Shown here: piece after piece, positions 53,851 through 62,411 of the stretch | How the letters are laid out: each line of letters begins with the position of its first letter | How positions within the stretch are numbered: the first letter of the stretch is position 1 | NCBI RefSeq assembly: GCF_001428045.1 | Contig: NZ_LMSD01000012.1 | Span: 620,101-684,100, forward strand | Direction of reading: 5' to 3' | DNA: 64,000 nucleotides | Source: Paenibacillus sp. Soil750 | Lineage (GTDB): Bacteria; Bacillota; Bacilli; Paenibacillales; NBRC-103111 | Made by a program: the position numbers and the translations under genes | Notes under the pieces: generated by a model | Told to the model about the DNA's origin: nothing | Seen by the model: the letters and a program-made list of their open reading frames with translations, nothing else | Databases searched by the model: none

Positions 53851-55588
53851 CTTCAAACTCCTCCTTTTCCTGTACCGGCAATACGAATAAAACGATCGTT
53901 CCCTTCCCTGGCTTGCTGAAAATACGTATACCATATCTTTCGCCAAAATGCAGCTTCAACCGGGAATCGACATTCTTCAAACCAATACCTTTTCTTTTTC
54001 CGCTCTGCTCATCTTCATAGAATTTCAAATTAGTATCATTGCCAGAACGTAAACCTATTCGGATATGTCCAAGCTTCTCTTCGTCTAAACCTACGCCATC
54101 ATCTTGAACAGCAATTAAAATTTTCTTACGGATTCGTTTGATTCTTACCTCAACGAGCCAACTGCCTTCTTTTTTATGCAGTCCATGTTCAAATGCATTT
54201 TCTACGATAGGCTGAAGTGTAAATTTGGGAAGCTGGCTCTCCGAAGGTAAATCATCTTTCTCAACCACCACTTGACATCGCCCAGTAAACCGCTGCTCCT
54301 GGATGAAAATATAGTTCTGCATATGCTTGAGTTCATCTCTAAACGTAACTAAATCGCTACCCGTACTGATTGAATATCTTAATAAATCTCCGATCACCCG
54401 TGTAACTCGATATATTTCAGGCGCATCCTTCTCTAAAGCCATCCCTCCGATTAGATGAAGGGTATTGTTTAGAAAATGCGGATTGATTTGAGCTTGTAGT
54501 GTCCTCAGTTGCGCAGTCTTAATGTCTATTTTCCCTTGGTATTCTACTTCAATTAACTCTTTAATGCGTTGCATCATTGAGTTGTAACCATGCTCTAGTA
54601 GTCCGAGCTCATCACTGTTTTTGACAGATTTCAATTCAAAGCTTTGAATTTCCGCTCTTCTCATGGTTCGTGCTAGACTTATAATCGGCTTACTAATACG
54701 AAGCGAAAAAAGGATAGAGAGAATAATCGAGGCAGCGACAAATAAGCTCCCAGTTACAATACCGGCATTAATCGTAGCTTGAGCGCTGCGATTTATCGTT
54801 TCAAGCGGTATGGCTTTTATCAATGTTAATTTACCATTGCTAACTTTTTGCATAAAGAAATAATACTTATTGGTTTTCTGAATTCCAAGACCACTATCAG
54901 GTACAGCGAGACTTTTTAATACAATAGGAATATCTCCTAATGCATGTTCATTCTTTGACCCAGATAATAATTCCCCTTCATCGTTGCTCAAGAAGATGGA
55001 ACTGTCTGGTTCAGATCCAAGAATACTGCCGACCTCATCCCAAACCTTGCGGTTGATCTTAACGGAAAGACCACCCAACAACTTACGATCTTCAAATCGA
55101 TTCATACTGTGAAACGCATAAACCCCATTTAGTTCCTGCTTAAAATAAATATTAGTCGGGGTATCCAGCATCCGGCTCCATGGCCCAGTCCGGATATCCA
55201 TAAAAGAAATTAATTGGCCGACATAACTTACGGATAATGCCTGTTTGTTTTCATGAATATAAAGCGTAAAATCATCAATTTTACGGGAATTGGAATGTAA
55301 TAATGAGGTTAGCGTATCACCAACATATTTTTGCGTTTGATATTGTACATTTAAATTCGGATTAGCCACTTGTTGAAGATTACCCATTAATTCCGAATTG
55401 ATCTGAACGGTATAAAATAAAATGTTCATCTGCTCAATAAGCTCATTCAGATATTGGTTAGCCCATTCCATACGTGAGTTATTAGCACTAATTATTTCCT
55501 GTTCCACCGAATGCCGTGTATTGTTACTAGCAAGCCAAGTTACAGTCACAACAGGTAATGTAGTTAAACAAATCATCAAGACCATCAA
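53843..55588 (-). CDS. YesM-like sensor histidine kinase (second pair)
   Basis: About 581 residues. One N-terminal span, an extracellular sensor (about 35-275), a second span ('GSLFVAASIILSILFSLRIS'), HAMP, 'INPHFLNNTLHLIGGMALEK' with the phospho-His, and the ATPase with 'PIVENAFEHG' and 'DDGVGLDEEK'. TTG 55588 is the first standard start, but the frame continues upstream to give 'LKRKIGIRFRL', the basic lead typical of the family. The only initiator there would be CTG 55618, with GAGGGG 6 bases before it. Its output partner is the overlapping YesN-like gene. Confidence 0.88.
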   Translation of the reverse strand: MMVLMICLTTLPVVTVTWLASNNTRHSVEQEIISANNSRMEWANQYLNELIEQMNILFYTVQINSELMGNLQQVANPNLNVQYQTQKYVGDTLTSLLHSNSRKIDDFTLYIHENKQALSVSYVGQLISFMDIRTGPWSRMLDTPTNIYFKQELNGVYAFHSMNRFEDRKLLGGLSVKINRKVWDEVGSILGSEPDSSIFLSNDEGELLSGSKNEHALGDIPIVLKSLAVPDSGLGIQKTNKYYFFMQKVSNGKLTLIKAIPLETINRSAQATINAGIVTGSLFVAASIILSILFSLRISKPIISLARTMRRAEIQSFELKSVKNSDELGLLEHGYNSMMQRIKELIEVEYQGKIDIKTAQLRTLQAQINPHFLNNTLHLIGGMALEKDAPEIYRVTRVIGDLLRYSISTGSDLVTFRDELKHMQNYIFIQEQRFTGRCQVVVEKDDLPSESQLPKFTLQPIVENAFEHGLHKKEGSWLVEVRIKRIRKKILIAVQDDGVGLDEEKLGHIRIGLRSGNDTNLKFYEDEQSGKRKGIGLKNVDSRLKLHFGERYGIRIFSKPGKGTIVLFVLPVQEKEEFEDV

Positions 55589-55618
55589 TCTAAAACGGAT
55601 TCCTATTTTTCTTTTCAG

Positions 55619-56021
55619 TAGTATCCCCTCATTTCACGCTTGCTGTTGGCTATGTATTAAGCAACAATGCAGTCATGGCTTTATCTCATTTTATCCCCAA
55701 TACTACGATCATAAGAAACTATTCGTGTGAGATACCGCGAATCCTCTAAAGTCGGCTTTATTCAACATAAGTTCTACGTCCATCAATTTTAAGGGGTTAT
55801 CTCATGTGAACTCAGGAATAGGAGATAATATTAAGATGGATATCTTTATTATTGAAACGGTAATGAGATCGATACGTTTTCTGATTTGTTGCATATAGGC
55901 ATAGGTACAAAAAAGTCACTTTTACTTACATAAAATGAATTATTACCCAAAATGAATAATATTTTTTTCTGTGTAGTGCTCTAAGAAAGTAATTAAATAG
56001 TGATAATTGGACATTAATTAT
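55619..56021. other. Gene-free stretch upstream of the second kinase
   Basis: AT-rich DNA that must hold the promoter of the kinase operon near its left end. No convincing reading frame or repeat was seen. Confidence 0.5.
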
Positions 56022-56070
56022 GAAAATAGCCAACACACCATCTTCCAAACATGGTGTGCCGGCTATTTTC
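56022..56070. terminator. Long isolated stem-loop
   Basis: GAAAATAGCC, two mismatched bases and CACACCAT pair with ATGGTGTG and GGCTATTTTC around a 9-base loop. It looks like a bidirectional terminator, but no intact gene ends beside it. About 110 bases further on, plus-strand codons 'TEFEYLIESSFSSG' to 'MSKLVNYEK' then stop look like a remnant of an unknown gene. Confidence 0.55.
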
Positions 56071-56477
56071 GGATATGTTACTTGGGAGCGCTTACTAGGT
56101 TTTCCCTTCAGTTAATGCAGGGACAACACCGCTCTGACCGAGTTTGAATATTTAATAGAAAGTTCGTTCTCATCAGGAACTAACCGTATTCCAATCACCG
56201 ACATGTCCAAGTTAGTTAATTATGAAAAATAACAAAAAAAGAAAAAAATGTGATATTCCAAAATAAATTAGAAAACGGAGCCCGCAAACCCGCGGCGCTG
56301 TCCACAACATCTTTAGGCAAAGGGCTTGGATTGAATTGAGTAAGCTATGATAAAAATTGATTCTCGTCTTCCTGGATATGTGTTTTGCCATATCTAGGAG
56401 TTACTCAAACATTAAATACAATTATATTTTTCGTTATGATCCTTAAACCGTTATAATTTAAATAATGGGAGCACATT

Positions 56478-56681
56478 GAGTGTTACCATAGACGATGTTA
56501 TTAAGCTTCATCCTACAATCCAGTCGATGAAGAACTGACTCTAAACTCAATTGGATATGGCTCATCCGCTTCTGAAGGAAACTGGTCAGCTTGGGGCTTA
56601 CTAAAGTTATTGAATTTTAAAACTCTGAATGAAAAAGTAAAGCAAGAGAATCTTACTGAACCTTCTGGCGGAAAGAAGTAG
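56478..56681 (+). pseudogene. Possible frameshifted small gene, unrecognised
   Basis: A TTG with GGGAG upstream opens 'SVTIDDVIKLHPTIQ' and soon stops. In another frame the stretch continues from about 56514 as 'YNPVDEELTLNSIGYGSSAS', 'EGNWSAWGLLKLLNF' to a stop at 56681. A single indel would join them. I do not recognise the protein. It precedes the small membrane protein by 44 bases. Confidence 0.35.
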
Positions 56682-56725
56682 TGTTAGATTAAAACATTTA
56701 GATAAATAAATGGGGGAAGTAAACG

Positions 56726-57079
56726 ATGAAAATCGGGAAATTAAAACTCGGATGGATACTAGGTAGTGCAGGAGTCATTTTATATGCTGCCTGTTATCTT
56801 ACTTTAGTTGGGATCAATAGGTACACGGCGTACAAGGGAAGTGAGGAAATAAACAAAGTAACTATAAACCGCGTAAATACAATGTATAATGAGGATTTAG
56901 AACAGTGTGGAAAAATTTTATTTAGCGGTTATTCGCTTAAAGAAATCTTAAAACTTGATAAGAATTTTGAAGTACTGGACAAGGGTTCAAATACTCTGAC
57001 TGAAGAACAAATTAAAGATATGGATTTGTTTAAGTGTTCCCAAAAAGAAGTTAGGAATTATATCTTCACAAAAAAATAG
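56726..57079 (+). CDS. Small membrane-anchored protein of unknown function
   Basis: 117 residues. One N-terminal membrane span ('LGWILGSAGVILYAACYLTL') is preceded by Lys residues, followed by a charged outside domain with two Cys (in 'LEQCGK' and 'LFKCSQ') that could form a disulphide. ATG 56726 has GGGGGAAG 6-7 bases upstream, which supports expression. I do not recognise the family. The plus-strand location amid degenerate DNA gives no functional hint. Confidence 0.6.
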   Translation: MKIGKLKLGWILGSAGVILYAACYLTLVGINRYTAYKGSEEINKVTINRVNTMYNEDLEQCGKILFSGYSLKEILKLDKNFEVLDKGSNTLTEEQIKDMDLFKCSQKEVRNYIFTKK

Positions 57080-57235
57080 GAATATCCTTGAGGAGAGCAT
57101 CATCAGGTGTAATCGTAGGTGTGAACTTGAATGGGTTGTGGTGCAAGAATTAAGTGAGATAGCAATTACCCATTAAATTGTAATTATCAATGCCACAATA
57201 CCAAATATTTTATTGAGCCATACAACATCAGATAG

Positions 57236-57342
57236 GACAAGGCTTTTTCATTTATTAACCATCGCAAGTTATTTCAACAAAGTATTTATGAAAATGGAAG
57301 GCATCACGCCGGGCGAGTTTCGAAAGAACTTATTCATATAAC
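57236..57342 (+). pseudogene. AraC-type regulator C-terminal relic
   Basis: The frame reads 'FFHLLTIASYFNKVFMKMEG' then 'ITPGEFRKNLFI' and stop, the typical last 30 residues of AraC/YesN-type HTH domains. The first HTH and sensor are absent and no start exists. It is the second AraC-type remnant in the window. Confidence 0.6.
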
Positions 57343-57357
57343 TATGTGGATTCCTAA

Positions 57358-57401
57358 AGAGACTGACCCTGAAATAGTTACTCTCTCAGGGTCAGTTCTT
57401 T
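57358..57401 (-). terminator. Terminator-like hairpin downstream of the fructan operon
   Basis: ACTGACCCTGA pairs with TCAGGGTCAGT around a 13-base loop, with AAGAG/CTTTT flanks, so it can act in either direction. It lies about 280 bases after the inulin fructotransferase stop. The gap between (57402-57679) has an open stretch on the minus strand that I do not trust as a gene. Confidence 0.55.
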
Positions 57402-57679
57402 TCTTGTTATTGTTTTCGAAATCGCCGGTTTAATTCCTGTAGTAAACGTAATCGTCATGCTGTTATAATTGTTATTCGAAGTAATATTTGGGTTGATCTG
57501 GGTACCGCCGTTTTTCTTGACATAAACGTAGCCTTGACCTGCTTGAACGAGAAAAAAGGCACTTCCATCGCTAGGAAGCACCAAAAAAATTAAATGACAA
57601 ACGAAATAATTCAAGTGTCCGACTTGCAATTGAAACTTTGGAACAAAAACTACCATAAAAACATAGTTGAATATATTAT

Positions 57680-59023
57680 TTATGCTCCTGGCGTAGGAGT
57701 GGCTCTGAATGCATTTACAGTCTTGTCCATAACAACCTGTGCATCACTTCCCGAATCAAGAATCGTATTTTGAAGCGATTCTTTTTCTACCAATACTGTT
57801 GTTACGGTAAGCGGCTTTGATGCTTTGGTAGTCAACAAAGCGTCTACTTGCGCAGAAAAACAAGAATCACTTATCTTGGCATGAACCTCCGTGGCAACAA
57901 CATGATTATTAGAAATATAATTTCCATTACCCGAAACAATACGTATGATTACAGGTGTTGCACCTACAGGCTTGATGTTCTGAGTATTAATTCCTTCAGA
58001 AAAGTGATTAGCAATTACAGAATTATTATTGCCACTGATATAGAGGAGACCATACAAATCATCTAAACCATTGTCTATTCCCAGAAAAGGAGTCCAAGGT
58101 TCATGGTCACGTAAAAAGTGATTTGAAGAAACCAAGTTTTCAGAACAATTTTCCCTGAATACCACCATTCCTGGATAAAATGAATGAAGTCTATTATTAG
58201 TGATACTGGAACGTGTCACACCATCAAAATAGATACTGCTCGCACCTCGTGGAAAAACATTATTCGCTGTAATCAAAAGTCCACCAAAATTTTGAGCGTA
58301 AATTGAATATCCTTTAAAACCGGCTCCTATCAAGTTATCGGTTATTTTTGAAGCCTGTCCCCAACCTCGTAGTTCTATACAGTTACCACATTCAGCTATG
58401 AAATTATCATGTATAGTCAGTGCATCTGCATGATATATAGTAATTCCATGCTCTAAATACACAAACCCCATACCTGTAATCCGAAATGAGTCACAAGCAC
58501 TTGCAACATAAATACCCGTTTTCCCGTTCGTGTATGTGTTTTCCGGATTTGTTTCTCCTAAACCATCTCCAATAAAATGCAAACCATCAATACAAAAGTC
58601 AGAAAACTCTACCGAACTTATTCGGGGATTTCCACTTCGTTCAACATAAAATGCAGCTCCTTTATATTCCTCGTCATTTACTTCTAGGGGAATATCTACG
58701 AGTATGCGACTTCCTCCCGGCCACAATTCATGCAAATCCGCCCATTCATTCTCAGATGTATTAAAACGAATACTCGAAGATGTAAACCCGTGTCCAGAAC
58801 CCATAATTTTAAGATAACTGATGTCTATAACTACTTGACTGCCAAGATGATAATCTCCCGGTGGAATATAGATAACCGCACCCGGCTTTCCGCCTTTATT
58901 CACATCAGTGTCCGTTTGCCTACTTTTAATATCTGCTATAATGCTATTGATTACCTCACCAATATCCTCATACGGATTACCGACAGGCCACTCTGTTACG
59001 TCGTAATAATTTTTACTAGCCAT
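57680..59023 (-). CDS. Inulin fructotransferase (difructose-dianhydride forming)
   Basis: 447 residues matching the right-handed beta-helix inulin fructotransferases (EC 4.2.2.17/18). Segments recalled from that family include 'YDVTEWPVG', 'NKGGKPGAVIYIPPGDYHLG', 'SGHGFTSSSIRFNT', 'NCIELRGWGQASKITDNLIG', 'RLHSFYPGMVVF', 'NHFLRDHEPWTPFLGIDNGL' and 'NAFRATPTP' at the end. The enzyme cuts terminal difructose units off inulin while forming difructose anhydride (I or III; not decidable here). No signal peptide is visible: the protein starts 'ASKNYYDVTEW'. ATG 59023 follows ATAGGAG. It is the last gene of the fructan operon, 36 bases after GH32. Confidence 0.92.
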   Translation of the reverse strand: MASKNYYDVTEWPVGNPYEDIGEVINSIIADIKSRQTDTDVNKGGKPGAVIYIPPGDYHLGSQVVIDISYLKIMGSGHGFTSSSIRFNTSENEWADLHELWPGGSRILVDIPLEVNDEEYKGAAFYVERSGNPRISSVEFSDFCIDGLHFIGDGLGETNPENTYTNGKTGIYVASACDSFRITGMGFVYLEHGITIYHADALTIHDNFIAECGNCIELRGWGQASKITDNLIGAGFKGYSIYAQNFGGLLITANNVFPRGASSIYFDGVTRSSITNNRLHSFYPGMVVFRENCSENLVSSNHFLRDHEPWTPFLGIDNGLDDLYGLLYISGNNNSVIANHFSEGINTQNIKPVGATPVIIRIVSGNGNYISNNHVVATEVHAKISDSCFSAQVDALLTTKASKPLTVTTVLVEKESLQNTILDSGSDAQVVMDKTVNAFRATPTPGA

Positions 59024-59059
59024 AAATAAATTCTCCTATCAATTAAGTGTGTTCTACCT

Positions 59060-60559
59060 TCACCATATAGAGTGAAGTTGCCATATATCAAGAGAAATGA
59101 GTTCCACCTTATCTCCGAGGCTAAAAAGTTTCAAGTTTATACTGTACGGATTAGGATATATGTTATTGGTCATTGTCGTGCGCCCTTCATCCGCAAACAC
59201 TTCAACAACGCAAGTATCTACGTAGATATGCAGCCTTAATGTATCCTTATCGGCAGATTCCAGTTTACATTTTCGAATCCCCTGACTCCATCCGTCCGAT
59301 CTGTTTCTATCAAATTGAAGTTCTCCGGTCTTAGGCGAATAAGAGAGTACCGTCTCCTCGTTGCCGTCATCCGACACCCTCATTTTGAAGCCAAATTCCT
59401 CCGCGTGACAATTTTCCAGATTAAATTCCGCCACAATCTCTAAACTATCCCCTTCTATCGATCGGGGAAGCGCTTGTATTTCCCCTTCTATCGCCGTACG
59501 GTCAAGATGGAAATGTCCCCCCCGTATCGCCTTTAATTCTTCAACTGGAAGAAATCTCAAATGTCCGTCATCGTCCATTTCTACAGTTCTTGGAATGGAC
59601 ATCGCGCCGCACCAATTGTTTTTAAAAGTGGGACCGAAATTTTGAAACCACGGCATCCAATCCCAAGCGTTCAACCAACCTATAATAATTCGTCTTCCAT
59701 TATCATCAAGGAAGGATTGAGGAGCATAGTACTCGAACCCGCAATCCACTTCTCCACAATAATCCCAAGTAAATTTCCCACTACTATAATCTAATGAACC
59801 AGTTAAATAACTCGCTTTTTTTTCTCCCATTCCCATTGGGGAGAACATTAGTACATAACGATCGCCAAGCTGAAAAATATCCGGACATTCCCACATCGTA
59901 CCCATCGTACCGTCACTCTCAGCCAATACACTTACATACTCCCATACATACAGGTCATTCGAGCGATAAAGCAAAGCTCTTCCTTTTCCATCTTTACTTG
60001 AACCTACGACCATATACCATTTATCTTCGTGTTTCCATACTTTCGGATCCCTGAAATCAGAGGAACTCCCTTCTGGAGGAACAGAGATAACCGGATTCCC
60101 TACATATTTTTGAAATGTCACGCTATCGGTACTGGAAGCTATACATTGGGTTTGAATGACACGCCCTTCCTTCATAATCGTGCCGGTGTAGATCAAAGTC
60201 AATATCCCGTTGTCATCGACGGCGCTTCCGGAAAAACATCCGCCTTTTTGGTCAAGATCATAGACTTCACTTGGCGCAAGTGCAATAGGAAGGTGTTCCC
60301 AGTGAACCAAATCTTTACTTTTAGCATGGCCCCAATGCATCGGACCCCACTCGGCTGAATAGGGGTGAAACTGGTAAAACATATGATATTCTCCTTGATA
60401 GTATATAAGCCCGTTAGGATCGTTCATCCAATAGGCCGGAGGCATAAAATGAAACTTTAAGCGCATAGGGTCTTTATCCACATGGTCCTTTATAGTTGCA
60501 ACTGATTGTTCTGCTTTACCTAACATGAGATTATGGAACGTATGGTGATCATATTGCAT
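59060..60559 (-). CDS. GH32 fructan/sucrose hydrolase-family enzyme (beta-fructosidase or difructose-anhydride hydrolase)
   Basis: 499 residues. The GH32 triad is intact: nucleophile Asp47 in 'WMNDPNG', transition-state Asp in 'SDFRDPKVW', and acid/base Glu in 'MWECPDIF'. The C-terminal beta-sandwich contains 'VVEVFADEGRTTMTN'. No signal peptide, so cytoplasmic. ATG 60559 is chosen because GAGGAA lies 6 bases upstream; a GTG start five codons earlier would include it. Next to inulin fructotransferase it may open difructose anhydride or trim fructo-oligosaccharides. The linked transporter is ABC, not PTS, which argues against sucrose-6-phosphate as substrate. Confidence 0.92.
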   Translation of the reverse strand: MQYDHHTFHNLMLGKAEQSVATIKDHVDKDPMRLKFHFMPPAYWMNDPNGLIYYQGEYHMFYQFHPYSAEWGPMHWGHAKSKDLVHWEHLPIALAPSEVYDLDQKGGCFSGSAVDDNGILTLIYTGTIMKEGRVIQTQCIASSTDSVTFQKYVGNPVISVPPEGSSSDFRDPKVWKHEDKWYMVVGSSKDGKGRALLYRSNDLYVWEYVSVLAESDGTMGTMWECPDIFQLGDRYVLMFSPMGMGEKKASYLTGSLDYSSGKFTWDYCGEVDCGFEYYAPQSFLDDNGRRIIIGWLNAWDWMPWFQNFGPTFKNNWCGAMSIPRTVEMDDDGHLRFLPVEELKAIRGGHFHLDRTAIEGEIQALPRSIEGDSLEIVAEFNLENCHAEEFGFKMRVSDDGNEETVLSYSPKTGELQFDRNRSDGWSQGIRKCKLESADKDTLRLHIYVDTCVVEVFADEGRTTMTNNIYPNPYSINLKLFSLGDKVELISLDIWQLHSIW

Positions 60560-60598
60560 CAATATTTCCTCCACTCTTTATTTCATCATACAAATTCT

Positions 60599-61444
60599 CT
60601 ATTCTTTAACAGCACCCATTGTCATTCCGCGAACAATGTATTTTTGCATTACAAACGAAAACAGCATGACAGGAACGCTAAATATGGTTGCCGCAGCCGT
60701 CATGGGGCCTAGATCCAAACCGTAAGCTGTTAAAAACTCTGAAATTCCTACTGGCACCGTTTTGGCCGAAGTGCTTGTTAAAAGTAATGCGAACAAGAAA
60801 TCATTCCAGGAAAGCATAAAGCTAAAAATTGAGGTAGTTGCGATTCCAGGCAGCGAGATCGGTAAGATAATACGCATAAAAGTTCCAAACATCCCGCATC
60901 CGTCGACACGCGCAGATTCATCAAGCTCTTTTGGCAAATTGTCAAAAAAACCAATCATCATCCAGATAACAAACGGAATGTTTATGCTGGTATAGACTAA
61001 AACTAATGCTAATTTTGTATCCATTAAACCTAATTGCCCAATAATACGATACATCGGTATTGCAACACTAATCAGAGGCGTCATACGAACACCCAAAGTA
61101 AAAAGCAGAAATAAATTCCCTAACTTTGATGCGAATCTGGTTAAGCCATAAGCAGCTAATGAACCCAGAAAAACACTCAATAGTGTACCTGACATTGCAG
61201 TTATAAGACTGTTAACAAAATATTTGCCGATTGCCAGTTGATGAAACAGAGCATTATAATTGGCTAAAGTAAACACAGAAGGCAACAACGTAGGGGTTGT
61301 GGAAATCACTTCCCTTGGCGGTTTCAGTGAAGATAACACAAGGTAAGCGTATGGAAATAAAGTAACAACCAAAAAAATACATGAGATGACGAATACAAAT
61401 AAACTGGCAACTCTGGATTTTTGTTTACTCATGGTAATAACCAT
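60599..61444 (-). CDS. CUT1 ABC transporter permease (MalG type), fructan system
   Basis: 281 residues (277 from a second ATG at 61432). Six predicted spans, EAA loop 'ELDESARVDGCGMFGTFMRI', end 'GMTMGAVKE'. GAAGGAG lies 10 bases before ATG 61444. It lies 16 bases after the partner permease and 39 bases ahead of GH32. Confidence 0.9.
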   Translation of the reverse strand: MVITMSKQKSRVASLFVFVISCIFLVVTLFPYAYLVLSSLKPPREVISTTPTLLPSVFTLANYNALFHQLAIGKYFVNSLITAMSGTLLSVFLGSLAAYGLTRFASKLGNLFLLFTLGVRMTPLISVAIPMYRIIGQLGLMDTKLALVLVYTSINIPFVIWMMIGFFDNLPKELDESARVDGCGMFGTFMRIILPISLPGIATTSIFSFMLSWNDFLFALLLTSTSAKTVPVGISEFLTAYGLDLGPMTAAATIFSVPVMLFSFVMQKYIVRGMTMGAVKE

Positions 61445-61460
61445 CTTGCTGATCTCCTTC

Positions 61461-62351
61461 CTATCGAACCGCTTTCTTATTTGGATTCCAGAACTGTTTA
61501 AAAAAGAATGAACAGATTGCCAGCAAGATAATCATAAAGATTACAGCCATTGCGCTTGCATATCCTTCTTGATTGTATCTGGCTACCGATTTATAAATTA
61601 ATGTGCTTACTAAGGAAGAGGAACCATTCGGACCGCCTTGTGTCATCACCCAAATAATATCAAAGGATTTAGCTGCATCAATCATACGTATGACAACTGC
61701 AACTAAAATGACCGGTTTTAAACTTGGCAGTGTGATATGTAAAAAGTTTTGAAACTTATTTGCTCCGTCTATGCGGGCAGCTTCGTATAAACTTTCAGGT
61801 ATACCTTGTATGCCCGCTAATAATATCAACATCATAAATGGCGTGGTAAGCCATACATCTGCAATCATACAGGAAATTAAAGCCAACTTGCTGTCAGATA
61901 ACCACAAGATACTTTGAGGATTCTTAATCAAGCCCAATTTGTATATAATTACATTTAAGATACCAAATTGGTCATTTAGCATAAATTTCCATATTAAACC
62001 ACAAACCAAAGGAGAAATCATTAACGGACTCAACAGCAAAGTACGAATGATGTTGGCGCCTTTAAACCCTGTACTTAGCAGAAGAGCAAGAAACATGCCC
62101 AATATTAACTCAATTGCAACTGCCCCTATCACATACACAATCGTATTGAGTAAGGATTGATAGAATGTGTCCGAAGTTAAAGCGTGAGAATAATGCCGTA
62201 GACCAATAAATTTTGAAGGGTCTTCATCATCAAAAAAACTATCTTTAAAAAGCAACATCATTGGGTAAACAAAAAACAAGATCATGAAGACGAAAGCTGG
62301 TAGAAAAAATAAGAAAGAAAGCTTCTGATCTCTTAGGGACATATCCATCAT
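61461..62351 (-). CDS. CUT1 ABC transporter permease (MalF type), fructan system
   Basis: 296 residues. The N-terminal span 'LSFLFFLPAFVFMILFFVYP' is followed by five more, and the EAA loop is 'SLYEAARIDGANKFQNFLHI'. GAAGG is close to tandem ATG codons at 62351 and 62348. It follows the binding-protein gene after a terminator-like hairpin. It would import fructo-oligosaccharides or difructose anhydride. Confidence 0.9.
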   Translation of the reverse strand: MMDMSLRDQKLSFLFFLPAFVFMILFFVYPMMLLFKDSFFDDEDPSKFIGLRHYSHALTSDTFYQSLLNTIVYVIGAVAIELILGMFLALLLSTGFKGANIIRTLLLSPLMISPLVCGLIWKFMLNDQFGILNVIIYKLGLIKNPQSILWLSDSKLALISCMIADVWLTTPFMMLILLAGIQGIPESLYEAARIDGANKFQNFLHITLPSLKPVILVAVVIRMIDAAKSFDIIWVMTQGGPNGSSSLVSTLIYKSVARYNQEGYASAMAVIFMIILLAICSFFFKQFWNPNKKAVR

Positions 62352-62377
62352 CCTTCTGTGAGAATTGGAATTCGGTT

Positions 62378-62407
62378 AAAAAGGGGCTCGAACCTGAGCC
62401 CCTTTTT
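62378..62407 (-). terminator. Hairpin after the fructan binding-protein gene
   Basis: AAAAAGGGGCTC and GAGCCCCTTTTT are perfect 12-base arms with a 6-base loop. It probably reduces transcription of the downstream permeases relative to the binding protein. Confidence 0.8.
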
Positions 62408-62411
62408 CCAT

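Noticed and set aside
56082..56097. cre-like TTGGGAGCGCTTACT
   Set aside because: It lies in degenerate DNA with no gene start close enough to be regulated.
57378..57656. Open stretch of 92 codons on the minus strand after inulin fructotransferase
   Set aside because: Its C-terminus is encoded by the terminator hairpin, no ribosome site precedes it, and the translation matches nothing I recognise. It may contain a relic of an extracellular domain ('VQAGQGYVYVKKNGG'), but this cannot be supported.
59060..60559. Calling the GH32 enzyme sucrose-6-phosphate hydrolase (sacA/scrB)
   Set aside because: There is no PTS gene nearby; the linked importer is ABC type and the neighbour is inulin fructotransferase.
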